Source: Guillardia theta CCMP2712
Taxonomy: Eukaryota; Cryptophyceae; Pyrenomonadales; Geminigeraceae
Length of the DNA stretch: 29,482 bases
Assembly: GCF_000315625.1 (NCBI RefSeq)
Contig: NW_005434641.1
Location: 606,491-635,972 of the forward strand
Direction: 5' to 3'
Part shown: positions 10,071 through 23,658 of the stretch, in pieces
Numbering within the stretch: position 1 is the first letter of the stretch
Layout of the letters: each line of letters starts with the position of its first letter
Notes under the pieces: generated by a model
Seen by the model: only the letters and a program-made list of their open reading frames with translations
The model's database searches: none
Told to the model about the DNA's origin: nothing
Position numbers and translations under genes: made by a program

Positions 10071-10780
10071 CACTGACTCTCAGCAGCTCTCAGTCTTCGC
10101 GCTCGCCCTTCATCGCCCTCGGTCGCCATCATCGCCATGAGGTGCCAGGGCGGTCGGGCGCTACCGTTGGTCGTTTGTTACTGAGAGGGATGGTGACTTG
10201 TATGACTGATAGATAACAGGGTATGATTGATAGATAGCCACGTATACTTATAGATATAATGTTTAAGGCTCCAAGGCTTTTCATCGAAGCCTCTAAAAAG
10301 AGAGTAGATGATCGTAAAGCGAGTTCACCTCAATAAAACAATATTGACTACAAGAAGACAGAGAGTAGCTATTATACATAAATAGTCCTGCCTTAGTGGG
10401 GAATTTGTCATCCACGTGGAGGCGGACTCGACGGTTGGCCCACAGCTACGGGGGATATGGAGGCAGAGCAAGGAGAGGGCGAGAGAGGGAGAGAGGGAGA
10501 GAGGGAGAGAGGAAAGCAGAGCAGAGGAGCTACACGACCATAGCACAACCAGGCATCAACAGGAAGAGGAGAAACATGTGTGGATAACGTGGCGGATGCT
10601 TGCGATGCGGGGGAAGGCGAATGCGAACAAGTTCAGGGACGTGGACAAGTCAACGCTCTCGGCGACCACTCAGCGGGCCGTGACAAAGTCGTCGGGCATG
10701 GCAATCACATAAGCAAGACGCCTGACTGAGACTGACCGTCGTCGGCATTCTGCGGGAGCAAGTCTAACCCCGTGAAGTAG

Positions 10781-13736
<2,956 letters not shown>

Positions 13737-13884
13737 GCATCGCAAACCTCACCAGGACTCGAATGTCTCATTGCTCGGAATGTGATGCTCCTGCGCTCAT
13801 GTTATTGTTTATCTGCCATAGTTACGGTCACGTTTCAGACCAACTTGAGATTCATTTCTAGATGTCAAACTGTCAATAGCAAGC

Positions 13885-15326
13885 ATGATGTATGTACATG
13901 AACCTCCTCCCCCACCTACCCCCCTTTACTACTATCCTTATAAGTATCCTACCACCCCCTGCACCATTTCCCCGCCAAAAAAAGTTTGTGGCTCGGCATC
14001 AGTTGACCATGGCCATAGCCGGGAATTCATGAGGAAGAAGATGCGCATGATGAGCTTGTGAGACTGAAGGCTAGTCGTACATCAGTGCGAGATTTCATAT
14101 CACTTGAGTATTCAGACTTTCACTGTGTTTATCCTTTCTCTCTTGAATCTTTACATCCCGAAATGCTTTCTTTCGGATCTTTTGCTGCTGTTTCGGGGAA
14201 GTGTGATGAAGAGACAAGTCAGCGCTCGTTCAATCTATTCGCACAGAGCAATGAGCAAACGGAATCTAAAGATGCAAACTCAATCAATCCAATGAACTTT
14301 TCACTAGCTCCTGATCGCATATTCAATTCTAGCAGTCCAAAGAAGGAAGGGGACGAAAAGCAGCTCGATTTTTCGTTCGCTTCGCTCCAGCAAAAATCAG
14401 TTTGCAGCAATCCATCCAATCTGCATTCAAACATATTCAATTCACCAATCCCTGTCTCCGAGAAGCCTCCCAGATATCCTGGCAATCCTGGAAAAACGCA
14501 ACAGAGCCATATAAAGAGGACTCTGTTGGACACTTCTTCTGGAGTAGATGATGATGGTGGTAACAGATCTGAGATCAATATGTCAGAAAATAGTCTAGAA
14601 ACCATCGAGGAAAATAGTGCCGATCCGATTCCAGAGCTTCCATGCCCTGGCCCTTCTGTATCACAAGACTTTTCATGTTTACTGAAGCTCAATCTCGCAG
14701 CTCCCAAAGTAATGATTTATTCCTGATTTATTTATTCTTTATTCCTTCCTCGAAAAATAGAAAATTGACATCGTCTTCAGACCAGCAATCAGAATGCAAA
14801 AGAGGATCTGATGACTGAATTTGCTTTCAAAAGCTCTGAAGATCGAGAAGACGTCTCCAAAAATTATCTTATTAGCCAATCTAAATCAGCACCAAAGCTG
14901 AAGGATCAAGATTCGACAATGGATGAATGCGAAGACTGTTCTGAGAGGTAATGATCAAACTGGTTTCTTATGTTTTCATTCAACTGCATTATCTAGTGCT
15001 GAAAGCTGGGATAAGAAAATCGAAGAAATGTTGGTATCAACTTCAAAGTCAGAGAATTCCTTGAAGGAATTGCACGCATCGATCGATGAAGCGAACGAAC
15101 AAGCCGAAATGCTTCTGCTTAGAGTCTCAGCGCACACAGCTGAAATCTGTTTCATGACTGGACCACACATGCGAGACATGATCGAACGTCGTTTGGATGA
15201 GCTAGACAGCCTTGTGAATGAGAAAGAGGTTAATTTGGGTCCTTGTGATATCTTGCACTGATTGCACTCCATCAGCAAGAAGGGATTAAGCTGGAGTGTT
15301 CGGCATTGGTAGATATGCAAGAGTAG
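13885..15326 (+). CDS. Orphan Ser/Asn-rich protein with Pro-rich start and C-terminal coiled coil
   Basis: Exons 13885-13983, 14019-14708, 14781-14947, 14997-15228 and 15276-15326 join in phase and give 412 residues. Exon 1 encodes a Pro/Tyr-rich leader (MMYVHEPPPPPTPLYYYPYK) and is joined by a 35-nt intron with a GTTGAC branch-like sequence. The middle is polar and probably disordered (SPKKEGDEKQLDFSFASLQQ), followed by an acidic stretch. Exon 3 is helical with heptad-like leucines (KIEEMLVSTSKSENSLKELH, then RLDELDSLVNEKE). I recognise no family. It starts only 148 bp after the TTLL stop on the same strand. It is A+T-richer in coding sequence than its neighbours. Confidence 0.7.
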
Positions 15327-15396
15327 ACGACATTGTATGCTTTGGGCTTTTCTCGGGTTCCAGACTCTTGTTTGGATTCATCAAGAGCTAGAGCGA

Positions 15397-15402
15397 AATA
15401 AA
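15397..15402 (+). terminator. AATAAA poly(A) signal of the orphan gene
   Basis: AATAAA lies 71 bp after the TAG at 15324-15326 and about 50 bp before the stop of the converging kelch gene. Confidence 0.55.
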
Positions 15403-15452
15403 CTTTAGTGGCTGACTGGAATGCTGCTCCAACCAAGCAAAATTCAAAGTTC

Positions 15453-17397
15453 TCAGTTCTCATTGTCGCTGTCTGAATCAGCTTCCGAATCGGAATCATG
15501 CCAAGCGTCGGAGGAGAAGTTTCCACGCTGCAGACGCTTCCATGAACCCAAAGCAAGTCTATCTTTCTCTTCGCTACTCAACCCGACCGGGATGGACCAA
15601 ACATCGTCAAGCGTCACCTCCTGCTTGCAAGTGAGCCAAGAAGATGTCTGGGCTCGCTCACCTTCTCTTTGTTGTTCTCTGACTTCTCCTCTCGAACGCC
15701 TCCGAACATAAAGATTTGCCCCAATTTCGAATGCACAATCTACGCAAGGATGACCCAAGATGAGAAGACCAAGGGTATTTCAAACCTGGGCGTTTCTCCT
15801 TCCCATTGGCTTCGGCTCCTCAGCAGGGTTTCCTTGGGACGTTCTCTCGGCCTTCGGGATGCTCCATTGCCTCGCGTCCATGTTGAAGCAGAAGAAGTCG
15901 GCATGGAAGGAAGAGGTCGGCTTGGAACCTGCTCATCACTCAGCCAGTCATGGGCGCGGCCACAACCCTCTTGACCTTGCGGGGCGACTTGATCGGAAAC
16001 GCCTCCAAACAGCACGGCGTCTCTCTTCGCCTCTCCCACCAGAGTCACGGCAAGCCCACTGTGGGCAGACTCAGCACTGAACAACCAACGTGGCAAGGCA
16101 CCACCTCCTCTGACCCGGATGCTGTCCTTTGGCATCCGTCACGCGCTCCCAAGTGTAACTAGAGGCGTCGAGTCTCCAAAGGTCTTCGAGAGTTTCTGCC
16201 CGTAAGATCAGCGAGGAGAGGACGAGGGAGGATCGATTGCTCTCGGGCCACCTGTATCGTTCCTCCCCCGAGCTCTCGTCCCTCCGTAAATGAAGATTCC
16301 CTGATGGATGTAAGATGCTTCCTCTCTCCCTCATAGCATCATCACGTCTTCCTTGTCGTTCCACATCACATACCCGCTGGAGTTGGACATCAGTGACTGA
16401 TTGACCACCGGGACCTCACTCTCACCTGCGAGGACCAGGAGTCGGGCTGTTGTTCTTCTTCTGCAGGATCTGAACGGTTCGACTGATCCACTTTTTCTGG
16501 TCCACGTCGAACACCTTGAAAGTTATGGTCAGCAGCAGCAGATCAAGAGCAGGAGGAGACAATGTTGGAGTACATGGAGATCTTGAAAGTACTTGTCGTC
16601 GCCCATCCCACCATAGATGAAGATCTTCCCCTCGATCGCTGTCATTCTCGCCCCGCTCCGCGGCCCAGGCGCATCCTTGTCCTCCGAGATTTTCTGCCAT
16701 TTCCCCGTCGAATGGGCTGAGAGGTCCAACCTCCAAAGGTCGTTGTACAACTTGAACTTGGAGCCGTTGGGCGACGAGCTCTCACCCCCGAAGACGAAGA
16801 GAGAGTCTCTGCAGATGCAAGCTTGATGAGCCGACCTCGCACTCGGGGTGTTGCCCTCCGGGAAGTTCTGCCTTGACCAAGAGTTGAGGAGGAGGTCGTA
16901 GAGGTACAGCTGGTTGTAGAAGAGGTTCTTCTTGCCGTCATAGTGCTCTCCCCCAAACATGGCAGCCTTTGACCCCTCGACTTGGCCAACGTTCTCCAAG
17001 AGCGTCACACTGGCATAGGACCTTGCGCTCGGTTCTTCTACCACGCAGTTTGCAAAGAGCTTTGCGGGGGCTTCTGAAACTGCAGATTCCTCCCCCGGGG
17101 CGTTCTCACCCGACGCAACATGTGCAGACGAACAAGGGTCCTGCTGCAGGTCTGCCATGGCCTGTAGGACACCACTTTGATCAGTCTGAAAGCTGAATGC
17201 TGGTCATTCACCTTCTTGACTCGCTTCTCCGAGAGCTCCCACCCCCTCTCTTCCTTCAAGGTGTTGCGTATCCGCGCGATGCCGAAGTCCGGGTGCTCTT
17301 CCTTCAGCTTCGATACATGAGCGCATGAAGGCAGGTAGTCCCAACGCCTCACCTTCCTCACAGCGGCAAGAAGGTCTTCATGGCTGGGTGTTGACAT
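15453..17397 (-). CDS. Kelch-repeat protein, KLHDC4-like, with an extra N-terminal module
   Basis: Ten minus-strand exons (17212-17397, 16574-17161, 16426-16514, 16346-16376, 16252-16300, 16105-16195, 15976-16058, 15786-15928, 15662-15739, 15453-15623) sum exactly to 502 residues plus stop. Successive kelch blades appear: AAMFGGEHYDGKKNLFYNQL, SLFVFGGESSSPNGS, KIFIYGGMGDDKYFQDLHVF, GIFIYGGT, AVLFGGVSDQ and IFMFGGVREE. Order, spacing and the acidic Asp/Ser tail (DSDSEADSDSDNEN) match human KLHDC4, a beta-propeller protein of about 520 residues whose role is not well defined. Exon 1 adds a 62-residue helical module (HPDFGIARIRNTLKEERGW, SEKRVKK) that KLHDC4 lacks. The introns are strikingly uniform (38-59 nt). 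The ATG at 17397 follows AAAGGAG. It converges on the orphan gene with a 126-bp gap. Confidence 0.93.
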
Positions 17398-17584
17398 CTC
17401 CTTTCCTGACAAACATTGTGAGCTATCGTCGGGTCCCGCCATCCTGTCTGCTCGCAGATCTGATCTCAGTGGAGCCCCTCTCATCGACTCGTTGCTCAGA
17501 ATCAGACCCTCCCTTCCTAATCTCTTCACTTACAAAGAACCATCCCCAGGGGTCGTTCAGACCTTCACACCCGTGCTACTTGCA

Positions 17585-17592
17585 TGACGTCA
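17585..17592. promoter_or_regulatory. TGACGTCA (CRE/ATF-type bZIP site)
   Basis: A perfect 8-bp palindrome lies 188 bp upstream of the KLHDC4-like ATG. TGACGTCA is the classical CREB/ATF and plant bZIP target. A chance match is possible, so function is inference. Confidence 0.35.
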
Positions 17593-17879
17593 ACTCCGCT
17601 GACTGGCTTCCTGCACCATGTACTCTCGATTGCAGCCCCCCCCTCATCTTTCCTGGGCCTCAACCCTCATGGTCCTCCGATGCACATTCCGGCCTCCGGT
17701 CTCCCAGCTTCCGTCGGTTCACACATTCCAAACCGTGAGTGCTGCCTCGAGTCACCACGGGCCGGCCGGTGCGGCCTGGAACATACAAAAAGGTGGGGTG
17801 GGGGTACGGACAAAATCTCTATTTCCAGAGGAGTAGGGTGGTAGTTGTTTGCTTATGGGTCCTAGGAGTGAGAAAACTT

Positions 17880-19480
17880 GCCCCTACCCTTTGCAGGTAT
17901 TCTACTTACCCCACCCTACCTACTCAAAATACATTTCAAATGACCCCCTACCCACTGCGAATACTACAATACGGACCCTACCTCCAACGGTGAACCCTTC
18001 AAAATCCCTCAGTACCGCTCAGGAGATCTCGTGAGCATAGATCACAATGTTTCAAGGGAGATTTGTACCGGAGTTATCACTATAATGAAATCTCAAGCGA
18101 GATTGGGTATCCCGTCGGAATTCAGTGGGTCGTATATCGAACCATTGTAGAATTGAAACTTTTCAAGGTACATTCAATTAGCGAAAAGGATCAAGTTTGA
18201 GAACATCTAAAATCGAGATCTGTCAGCATCGATCTCGCAAAGGTTCAGATTTATTTCCGTCGAATGGCCGCACCCACATGCTATCAAAAGTTCGTATTCC
18301 GCCCCTTTTGATCAGTTTTCTCAAGGATTTGACGAACTTTGTGAGGGTTGTAGATAAATTGTTCACGAAAAGTACGGTATAATATCGCCAACCAGGGTTG
18401 TCCATAGCTGATCGCCCGACCAACCCACTCGGCCACCTCGTGAAATCCCTTTCAAAGTAACAAAACCCCACCCCTACCCCCATGTGAATCTCGAAGTCTA
18501 CCCGTAACTTTCCCAGGACCCCCCTCAACATTGCTACCCAAACAAACCGTATCTTGGTTTCCTTGACCCCACCCCTACAGGGAACATTACGACCAAAAAA
18601 CAAAGGTCGCTTCCTCTGCACGAACGGGTACTGACATGGTAAAGTGATGGGGTACAATAGGTCGGGTGGTGGGGTCGCAGCAGGAGTCATAAGTGGGACA
18701 TACAAGGATGTGGGGGCGACAAATCTCAACTAAAATACTTTTCTTATTCTTAAATATACTTTTAGAATCAAAAGGATTTAATAGATTTTTTTAAAAAAAA
18801 AGATATAGTTGGTTTAAAACTATACAATGGGCTTCAAAACGTTCTAGCAATAAATGTAGTACCAAGTATATATTAGTTTTAGTTCTGAGAATAAGATTCG
18901 AAACGTTCCTTTTTCGGCTCTCTAAAACAGTTGTTAGGTCGCGAGACTCAAGGCTGTCGCCAGACCCGCGTGACCACCCACCCTTCAGTCATCCTTGACC
19001 CCCACCCCCCTCTCCGACAGCTTTCTACACCTGCTGTATGGACAGACACCCGTTCTTTTGTCAATTCAGATTAGAGCACCCCTACCATTTCTCATCCACC
19101 CGTACGACTTACAAACTCCATGAAAGCCTACCCACCCCTACAGCCAGAGGAACATGTTCAACCCACAGCGGTTCTATCTGCCTTCTGCCGAATTCGTTCC
19201 TTGTGACCCCTATCATCTGGTGACTTGATGTGTTTGGGGAATGTTCCCTCCATACCGCCTCTCTTGTCACTTCACAACTTTGTCCCCACCCCTACCTGAT
19301 CCCCTGAAATTCCTACCCCCTTTTTCTGAAATCTGCCCCCTTTTCACCCCTGGTGAGTCACCCCCACCCCTTAGTTTCTAAATACATCATCGGCTACCCG
19401 TCAATCTATTTCCAACTTGTCAGGCACCCCCGTTTCTTGGCTGGTCCCCAATTGCCTTTCGACGGGGTGGTTTTGTGAAG
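17880..19480 (-). repeat. G-rich island, G on the minus strand: CCCCACCCCTAC motifs on plus
   Basis: The plus strand shows recurrent CCCCTACCC and CCCCACCCCTAC near 17880, 17905, 17945, 18467, 18567, 18990, 19075, 19128, 19288, 19310 and 19360. These are reverse complements of the motifs at 5090-6570, including the shared 11-mer GTAGGGGTGGG. At both edges (17790-17840 and 19460-19500, plus 19784-19800) the G runs switch to the plus strand. Confidence 0.75.
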
Positions 19481-20312
19481 GTGGGGTGATCTCCAATATC
19501 ACCAAATTGGCTCCTATACCCCGTCAAATGCTCTGAATTGGTACAAATATATCAGTCACTTTTCTCATGAAATCAATAAATAGTAATGGAATCTGAGGGC
19601 GCATTCAGAGTTGTGTAAAATATTTCAAATTTGTACCTAAAGTTTTGTAGTTTACTCAATAAAGAGTAAATTTAGTACTGTACAATCAATGGGTCATGGT
19701 GGGTCTTTTCTGTGGGTCATGCAGCAGATTGAAATGCAATAATGGGGTATATTTTTAAGAGAGCCGACAAGATTTTTGAGAGTGGGGGGGGGGAGGGGGG
19801 GTGGTTGACGAAGGGTAAGGGTACAGGGTGGGAAAGATGCAAAAGATGGCAATGGAAAGCGAGACATTGGAGTGGGGGAAGACGTGGAAAGAGGGAGAGA
19901 TTAGACCAAGTGTGTTCACATTGAGTTGGTTTTTTATTTCGTATCAGTTTGTTGAAGTGTACTGGTATTGAGATATGGAGAAACATGGGAGTTTGGACTC
20001 ATAGTTGTAACTAGGAACAACCTATTTTGATTTGGCAAGGTTTCCTTGTATACAGAGTCTGTTGATGTTGCCGGGTTGAAAAATAGTTCTTGTTAGATAG
20101 TATTACAGAATTCGAGTTGTCAGGAATAGTTTACCGAGAAAACGGTGACTTGTGGCTGAATGATTCTCGCAGGTTTACAGCAGCGGTCAACTGGAATGTG
20201 TTTTGCTGAAGCGATTCAGCCAGACTTATTCAAAATCCCCTAATCTCCTTCTTGAGACAATCTTTCATCCGACAATACAGCAGGAACATCTCACAAATAC
20301 TCTTTAGTCTAG

Positions 20313-22277
20313 ATGGAGAGCGGATGGCATGTAGGCATCGGCATTATGCCTGATGCTGCAGCAGCTAATCACATTGCTTCTAACCACGCGCATAGGGCTT
20401 CTCGGTTTGGGGATGTTGGTGGCCAGTTGGATGGCGTCCAGGCATCTCTAAAACCTCCTCATCCAGTGAGCAGATCAAAGATTCCTGAGCATGAGTTTCC
20501 GGCTGTTCCGGCGCAACTCAACACCCCTCATTCTGCAGCTATGGCATCGATGGCTTCAGTGGCTCATCAGCCGGGATATGATCTAGGTCCGTTCAAAGCT
20601 CCTCCCAACCCACATGGCATTCCATATTATTACCCCGGGGGCTTTGGCCATTTCGATGCAGCAGCGGCAGCAGCGCTCCCTTCGGAAAGCGCAATGCAGG
20701 GGGCAGGCCCGATGGGGTATCACATGCTGCCGAATGGCAAGCGACCGAGAGAGGCTATTGAAGGAATCAATGTACCTGCTGGTGCCCACCAAGATGCTTT
20801 GATGGAACTTGCAAGAGAGAATTTGCTTCTGAAGCATCAGTTGCACGTTGCCTCGCTTGAGGTCAACAGGCTGAAGCAAGTGTGTGAGAACTACGAGCTT
20901 CTCCAGCAGGACAAGAAAGATGCGAATTGCAAGTCTCAGAGTCGATACTGGACAGACGAGGAGCATCAAAGATTTCTTGATGCTATTCAGAAATTTGGGT
21001 AATGATTGTTTGGCATCTGATTATGACGGCTGACGAAGGGAGTGCAGGCACAAAGACGTGAAGGCTATTTCGCAGGTTGTGGGCACAAGGAGCGCAACGC
21101 AGGTACCCTGCCTACTGGGAGATGGAAGGACCAAGCCTTATATTTGTAATCAGGTTCGGACTCACGCTCAAAAGTACTTCATGAGGCTTGCTCGCTCGAG
21201 CAAACAAGAATCGAACAGTCTGGACAACTCGAATCCTGACCAAGGTCTTGGCTCATTTTTCAGAGGGAAAAAGCTGACGGGGGACACACAGACCCGTCGG
21301 AGGTTACTGAAGATCAGGCGAACACATCTATGGAGGCGGCAGCGGCTGCTGCAGCTGCGGCTGGTTCGCAAAATGATTGTGGTTGTTATGAAATTGACGA
21401 TTTACATAGGTGAGGCAGGAACTTCTGCTGCTGCTGCCGCGGCTTTCGTTGCAGCAACAAACAGTAAACAGGTAAGAAGGGCATGATGCATGCTACTGGT
21501 GTGATGATTTGGTGCAGGGAAGTACGATTTCCAAGCAACGATCACAAAGCAAGGTGATATTTCACGATACTCCGTTAAATGCGTTGTTTGACTCTTATGA
21601 AACAGCCACATGTACAGATTGAGTTGGATGGGAATGAAGAAGTCAGTATTCCTAATCACATGCAAGTGGAAAGACCATTCAAAGCCACTCGAAAGGTTTT
21701 GATACCAACTTCCTGCTTGCTCGAAGCTAACTGTTGGACAGGGTCCTGGTTCCCCTGGGTCCATGGACAGTAGGTAAAGACAAAATTTTTCCTCATAGAC
21801 CCTCCGCTCACTCTTTCGTTGCAGTGGCTCTGTTGGGAGCTCTGATGGCACTTCCAACGGCAATGGGTCGCAGGGCAAGCAGTCGTCCGATACGACCAAC
21901 GGGAACGGCTCGGCTAGATCGAGCAACAGCAACGGGCACAGCAACGTGGTGAGGCTTCTGCCATTGCTTTCACTTGTTCTGACCCTAGGAACGAACAGGG
22001 GAGCTCTTCCGACAGAGGGGACAGGTGTGCCCACATCTCGTGCAATCATGCGTACTCACGAACATGTGCAGCAACAACGGGGCGTCGTCTAACGAGGGAT
22101 CGGACCCAGGCTTCTTCGATCCTGTGAGGCAGAATGTGAGTGATGAGGCCTGTTATGACTTTTTGTTCTACCCAGGGGGCCGAAGACGAGGACAACTTTG
22201 CGGATGAGCTTGCAGGTGAAAGCAGCTCATTCTGTATGCTGGCTCCTGATGGTGTTTGACCAGATCAAGGACTTTGA
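20313..22277 (+). CDS. Single-repeat MYB transcription factor (THAQKYF type)
   Basis: Thirteen exons (20313-20998, 21048-21102, 21154-21244, 21292-21363, 21410-21471, 21518-21553, 21606-21695, 21742-21773, 21825-21948, 21999-22024, 22072-22135, 22176-22215, 22264-22277) sum to 463 residues plus stop. The N-terminal 140 residues are Pro/Ala-rich. A helical segment at 160-200 (ENLLLKHQLHVASLEVNRLK) may be a dimerising coiled coil. The MYB repeat spans residues 208-256: SRYWTDEEHQRFLDAIQKFG, HKDVKAISQVVGTRSATQ, VRTHAQKYF. This is the SHAQKYF class of DNA-binding MYB-related proteins, with Thr for the first Ser. The C-terminal half is low complexity: two Ala runs, then Ser/Gly/Asn-rich. Minus-strand TAF-like readings are shadows. 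The last intron could instead be retained, moving the stop to about 22259. Confidence 0.88.
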
Positions 22278-22591
22278 TATCAACAAAGTCTGCCCTCAAC
22301 TTGACAAGCTGAATGGATCTTTGGATGTAAATGAGACTGCAAGAGGAGCAGACCTCGACGAAGTCTGCATTGTACAAACTTGTTCTCAAGTATTGTTGTT
22401 TTGTAGAAATATAATGAAAGCATGTTTCGCCCACGAACACCTCGCAAGAGGCTCGTGGGGAACAACAGAAGTAATAATACCACTGAACAAAACCTTCACT
22501 CTACAATCAGACTAGAAAGAGCTATGAGTGTAGCATGCATCGAAATCTGCATGAGCCGAGAAACGGGTTGAATCTGGGTGTGGGAAGGAGA
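22278..22591. other. Convergent 3'-UTR interval
   Basis: 314 bp separate the stops of the MYB and CxH/CxxC repeat genes. The sequence is unremarkable and AT-richer. No canonical AATAAA was identified on either strand. Confidence 0.5.
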
Positions 22592-23374
22592 TCAGGGGTC
22601 GCTATGTAGCTGTGCATCCTGTTCTATCTTCTTCACCGTCATCGTCTTGACGATCTTCTTCCGTCTCATTATCGGCGCTTCAGCTTGTGGAGGACCGGCT
22701 AGAGCGGTGGATCCTTCACCGTCGCTGCCTTCCCCCCCCTCGCCGCACTCCTTTTGCTTCCAAGTGGATCTGCAAATCTTACAGTTCCTCCAGTACACCT
22801 TGTGCAGGCAGATATGTCTCCCTCCGCACATCGCGCATGTCGACTTGAACGTGTTGTGCATGCAGATCGACGACCCTCCGCACTCCTTGCACGTTATCCT
22901 CAGCCTCGAGTGCTCGCATATGGACGAGCCCCTGCATTCTCTGCATCTGCTCCTCCTCCTGTCGTGCTCACATATCGAGGATCCTTTGCACTGCCTGCAG
23001 CTGGTCCTCTGTCTCTGATGCTCACAGATGGCCTTGCCCCCGCACAATTTGCACCTCCTCCTCTCGCGGTCGTGCTCGCAGTATGTGATGGAGCTCTTTG
23101 GTTTTATCAAATGACATTGTCTGCACCTGTACTTTTGTTTGCCGTGCTCGCAAATGTGTTGCTTCTTTGGCTTCTTCTCACTCTGTCCCAGAACCTTTCC
23201 CTCGCCTCCTGCTTGCCGACTCCTTCTCGGCTTTTTCTTTTCCTCTACCTGCTCTACCTCTCCCTCCTCTCCCGCTCCCTCCTCTCCCTTCCTCCTCCCC
23301 CTCTTTCTCTTCCCTTCTTCTGCATCTGTCTGACTCGAACCCTCCATGTTCTTCCATACCCCTTCATCCTTCAT
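22592..23374 (-). CDS. Seven-repeat CxH-x6-CxxC protein, probably zinc-binding
   Basis: Intronless, 260 residues. The first 72 residues are very basic and acidic by turns (GKRKRGRRKG, EKKKPRRSRQ) and probably carry a nuclear signal. Seven units follow with the ligand pattern C-x-H-x6-C-x2-C, starting at Cys75, 99, 117, 135, 153, 171 and 189. The last six are spaced exactly 18 residues apart. Typical units are CEHDRRRSRCREC and CEHSRLRITCKEC, linked by GGSSI. The last two are diverged (CMHNTFKSTCAMC, CLHKVYWRNCKIC). The C-terminus is basic (MRRKKIVKTMTVKK). Each unit offers three Cys and one His, enough to bind one zinc. Similar repeats occur in algal proteins of unknown role, as far as I recall. 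Nucleic-acid binding is inference. It is divergent from the next gene by 284 bp, so they may share a promoter. Confidence 0.85.
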   Translation of the reverse strand: MKDEGVWKNMEGSSQTDAEEGKRKRGRRKGEEGAGEEGEVEQVEEKKKPRRSRQAGGEGKVLGQSEKKPKKQHICEHGKQKYRCRQCHLIKPKSSITYCEHDRERRRCKLCGGKAICEHQRQRTSCRQCKGSSICEHDRRRSRCRECRGSSICEHSRLRITCKECGGSSICMHNTFKSTCAMCGGRHICLHKVYWRNCKICRSTWKQKECGEGGEGSDGEGSTALAGPPQAEAPIMRRKKIVKTMTVKKIEQDAQLHSDP

Positions 23375-23658
23375 CGCCGTCCCTCGTTCCGCCCTCTCAC
23401 TTGTTCAACCATCGAGCGTCCTTCCTACCTTGGTCCGTTGTCGTTCCTGAAGGTGATGAATAAAACATTTTGTAACGTTCTCAACGGTCGTCCGAAAATA
23501 GCTCCATGGCGCCATTCCAAATAGGAGGGTAGGAGGAGGGGCGATTGTAGTGGTTAACGAGGAGAGGAGAGAGGACAAGGAGGGAAGAAGCTCAGAACGA
23601 GCTGAATATCTTGACCAACACACATCAGGGAGCAGAAGGCTTTGACTGGGGCTTGTTG
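23375..23658. promoter_or_regulatory. Compact bidirectional promoter interval
   Basis: 284 bp separate the ATGs of the CxH/CxxC gene (minus) and the coiled-coil membrane gene (plus). It is the shortest divergent spacer in the window. No TATA box or other named element stands out. Confidence 0.4.

Larger units (their letters stand above)
17398..20312. other. 2.9 kb divergent spacer between KLHDC4-like and MYB genes
   Basis: No exon could be supported. The left end carries a TGACGTCA element. From about 17880 to 19480 the plus strand is rich in CCCCACCCCTACC-type motifs. An A+T-rich segment lies at 18720-18900 with poly-A/T runs. A GGGGGGGGGAGGGGGGG run sits near 19784-19800, and mostly ordinary AT-rich sequence leads into the MYB start. 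Confidence 0.65.

Noticed and set aside
13905-13975. Small C-rich motif cluster like the second island
   Set aside because: It coincides with the Pro/Tyr-rich first exon of the orphan gene, which explains the C-rich composition by coding.
22592-23374. EsV-1-7 type repeats
   Set aside because: As I recall it, that domain has the spacing C-x4-C-x16-C-x2-H. The units here are C-x-H-x6-C-x2-C, so the pattern does not fit.
22754-23524. Long plus-strand frames opposite the CxH/CxxC gene
   Set aside because: They are shadow frames of the Cys/His repeats, with hydrophobic low-complexity sequence and no start context or exon links.
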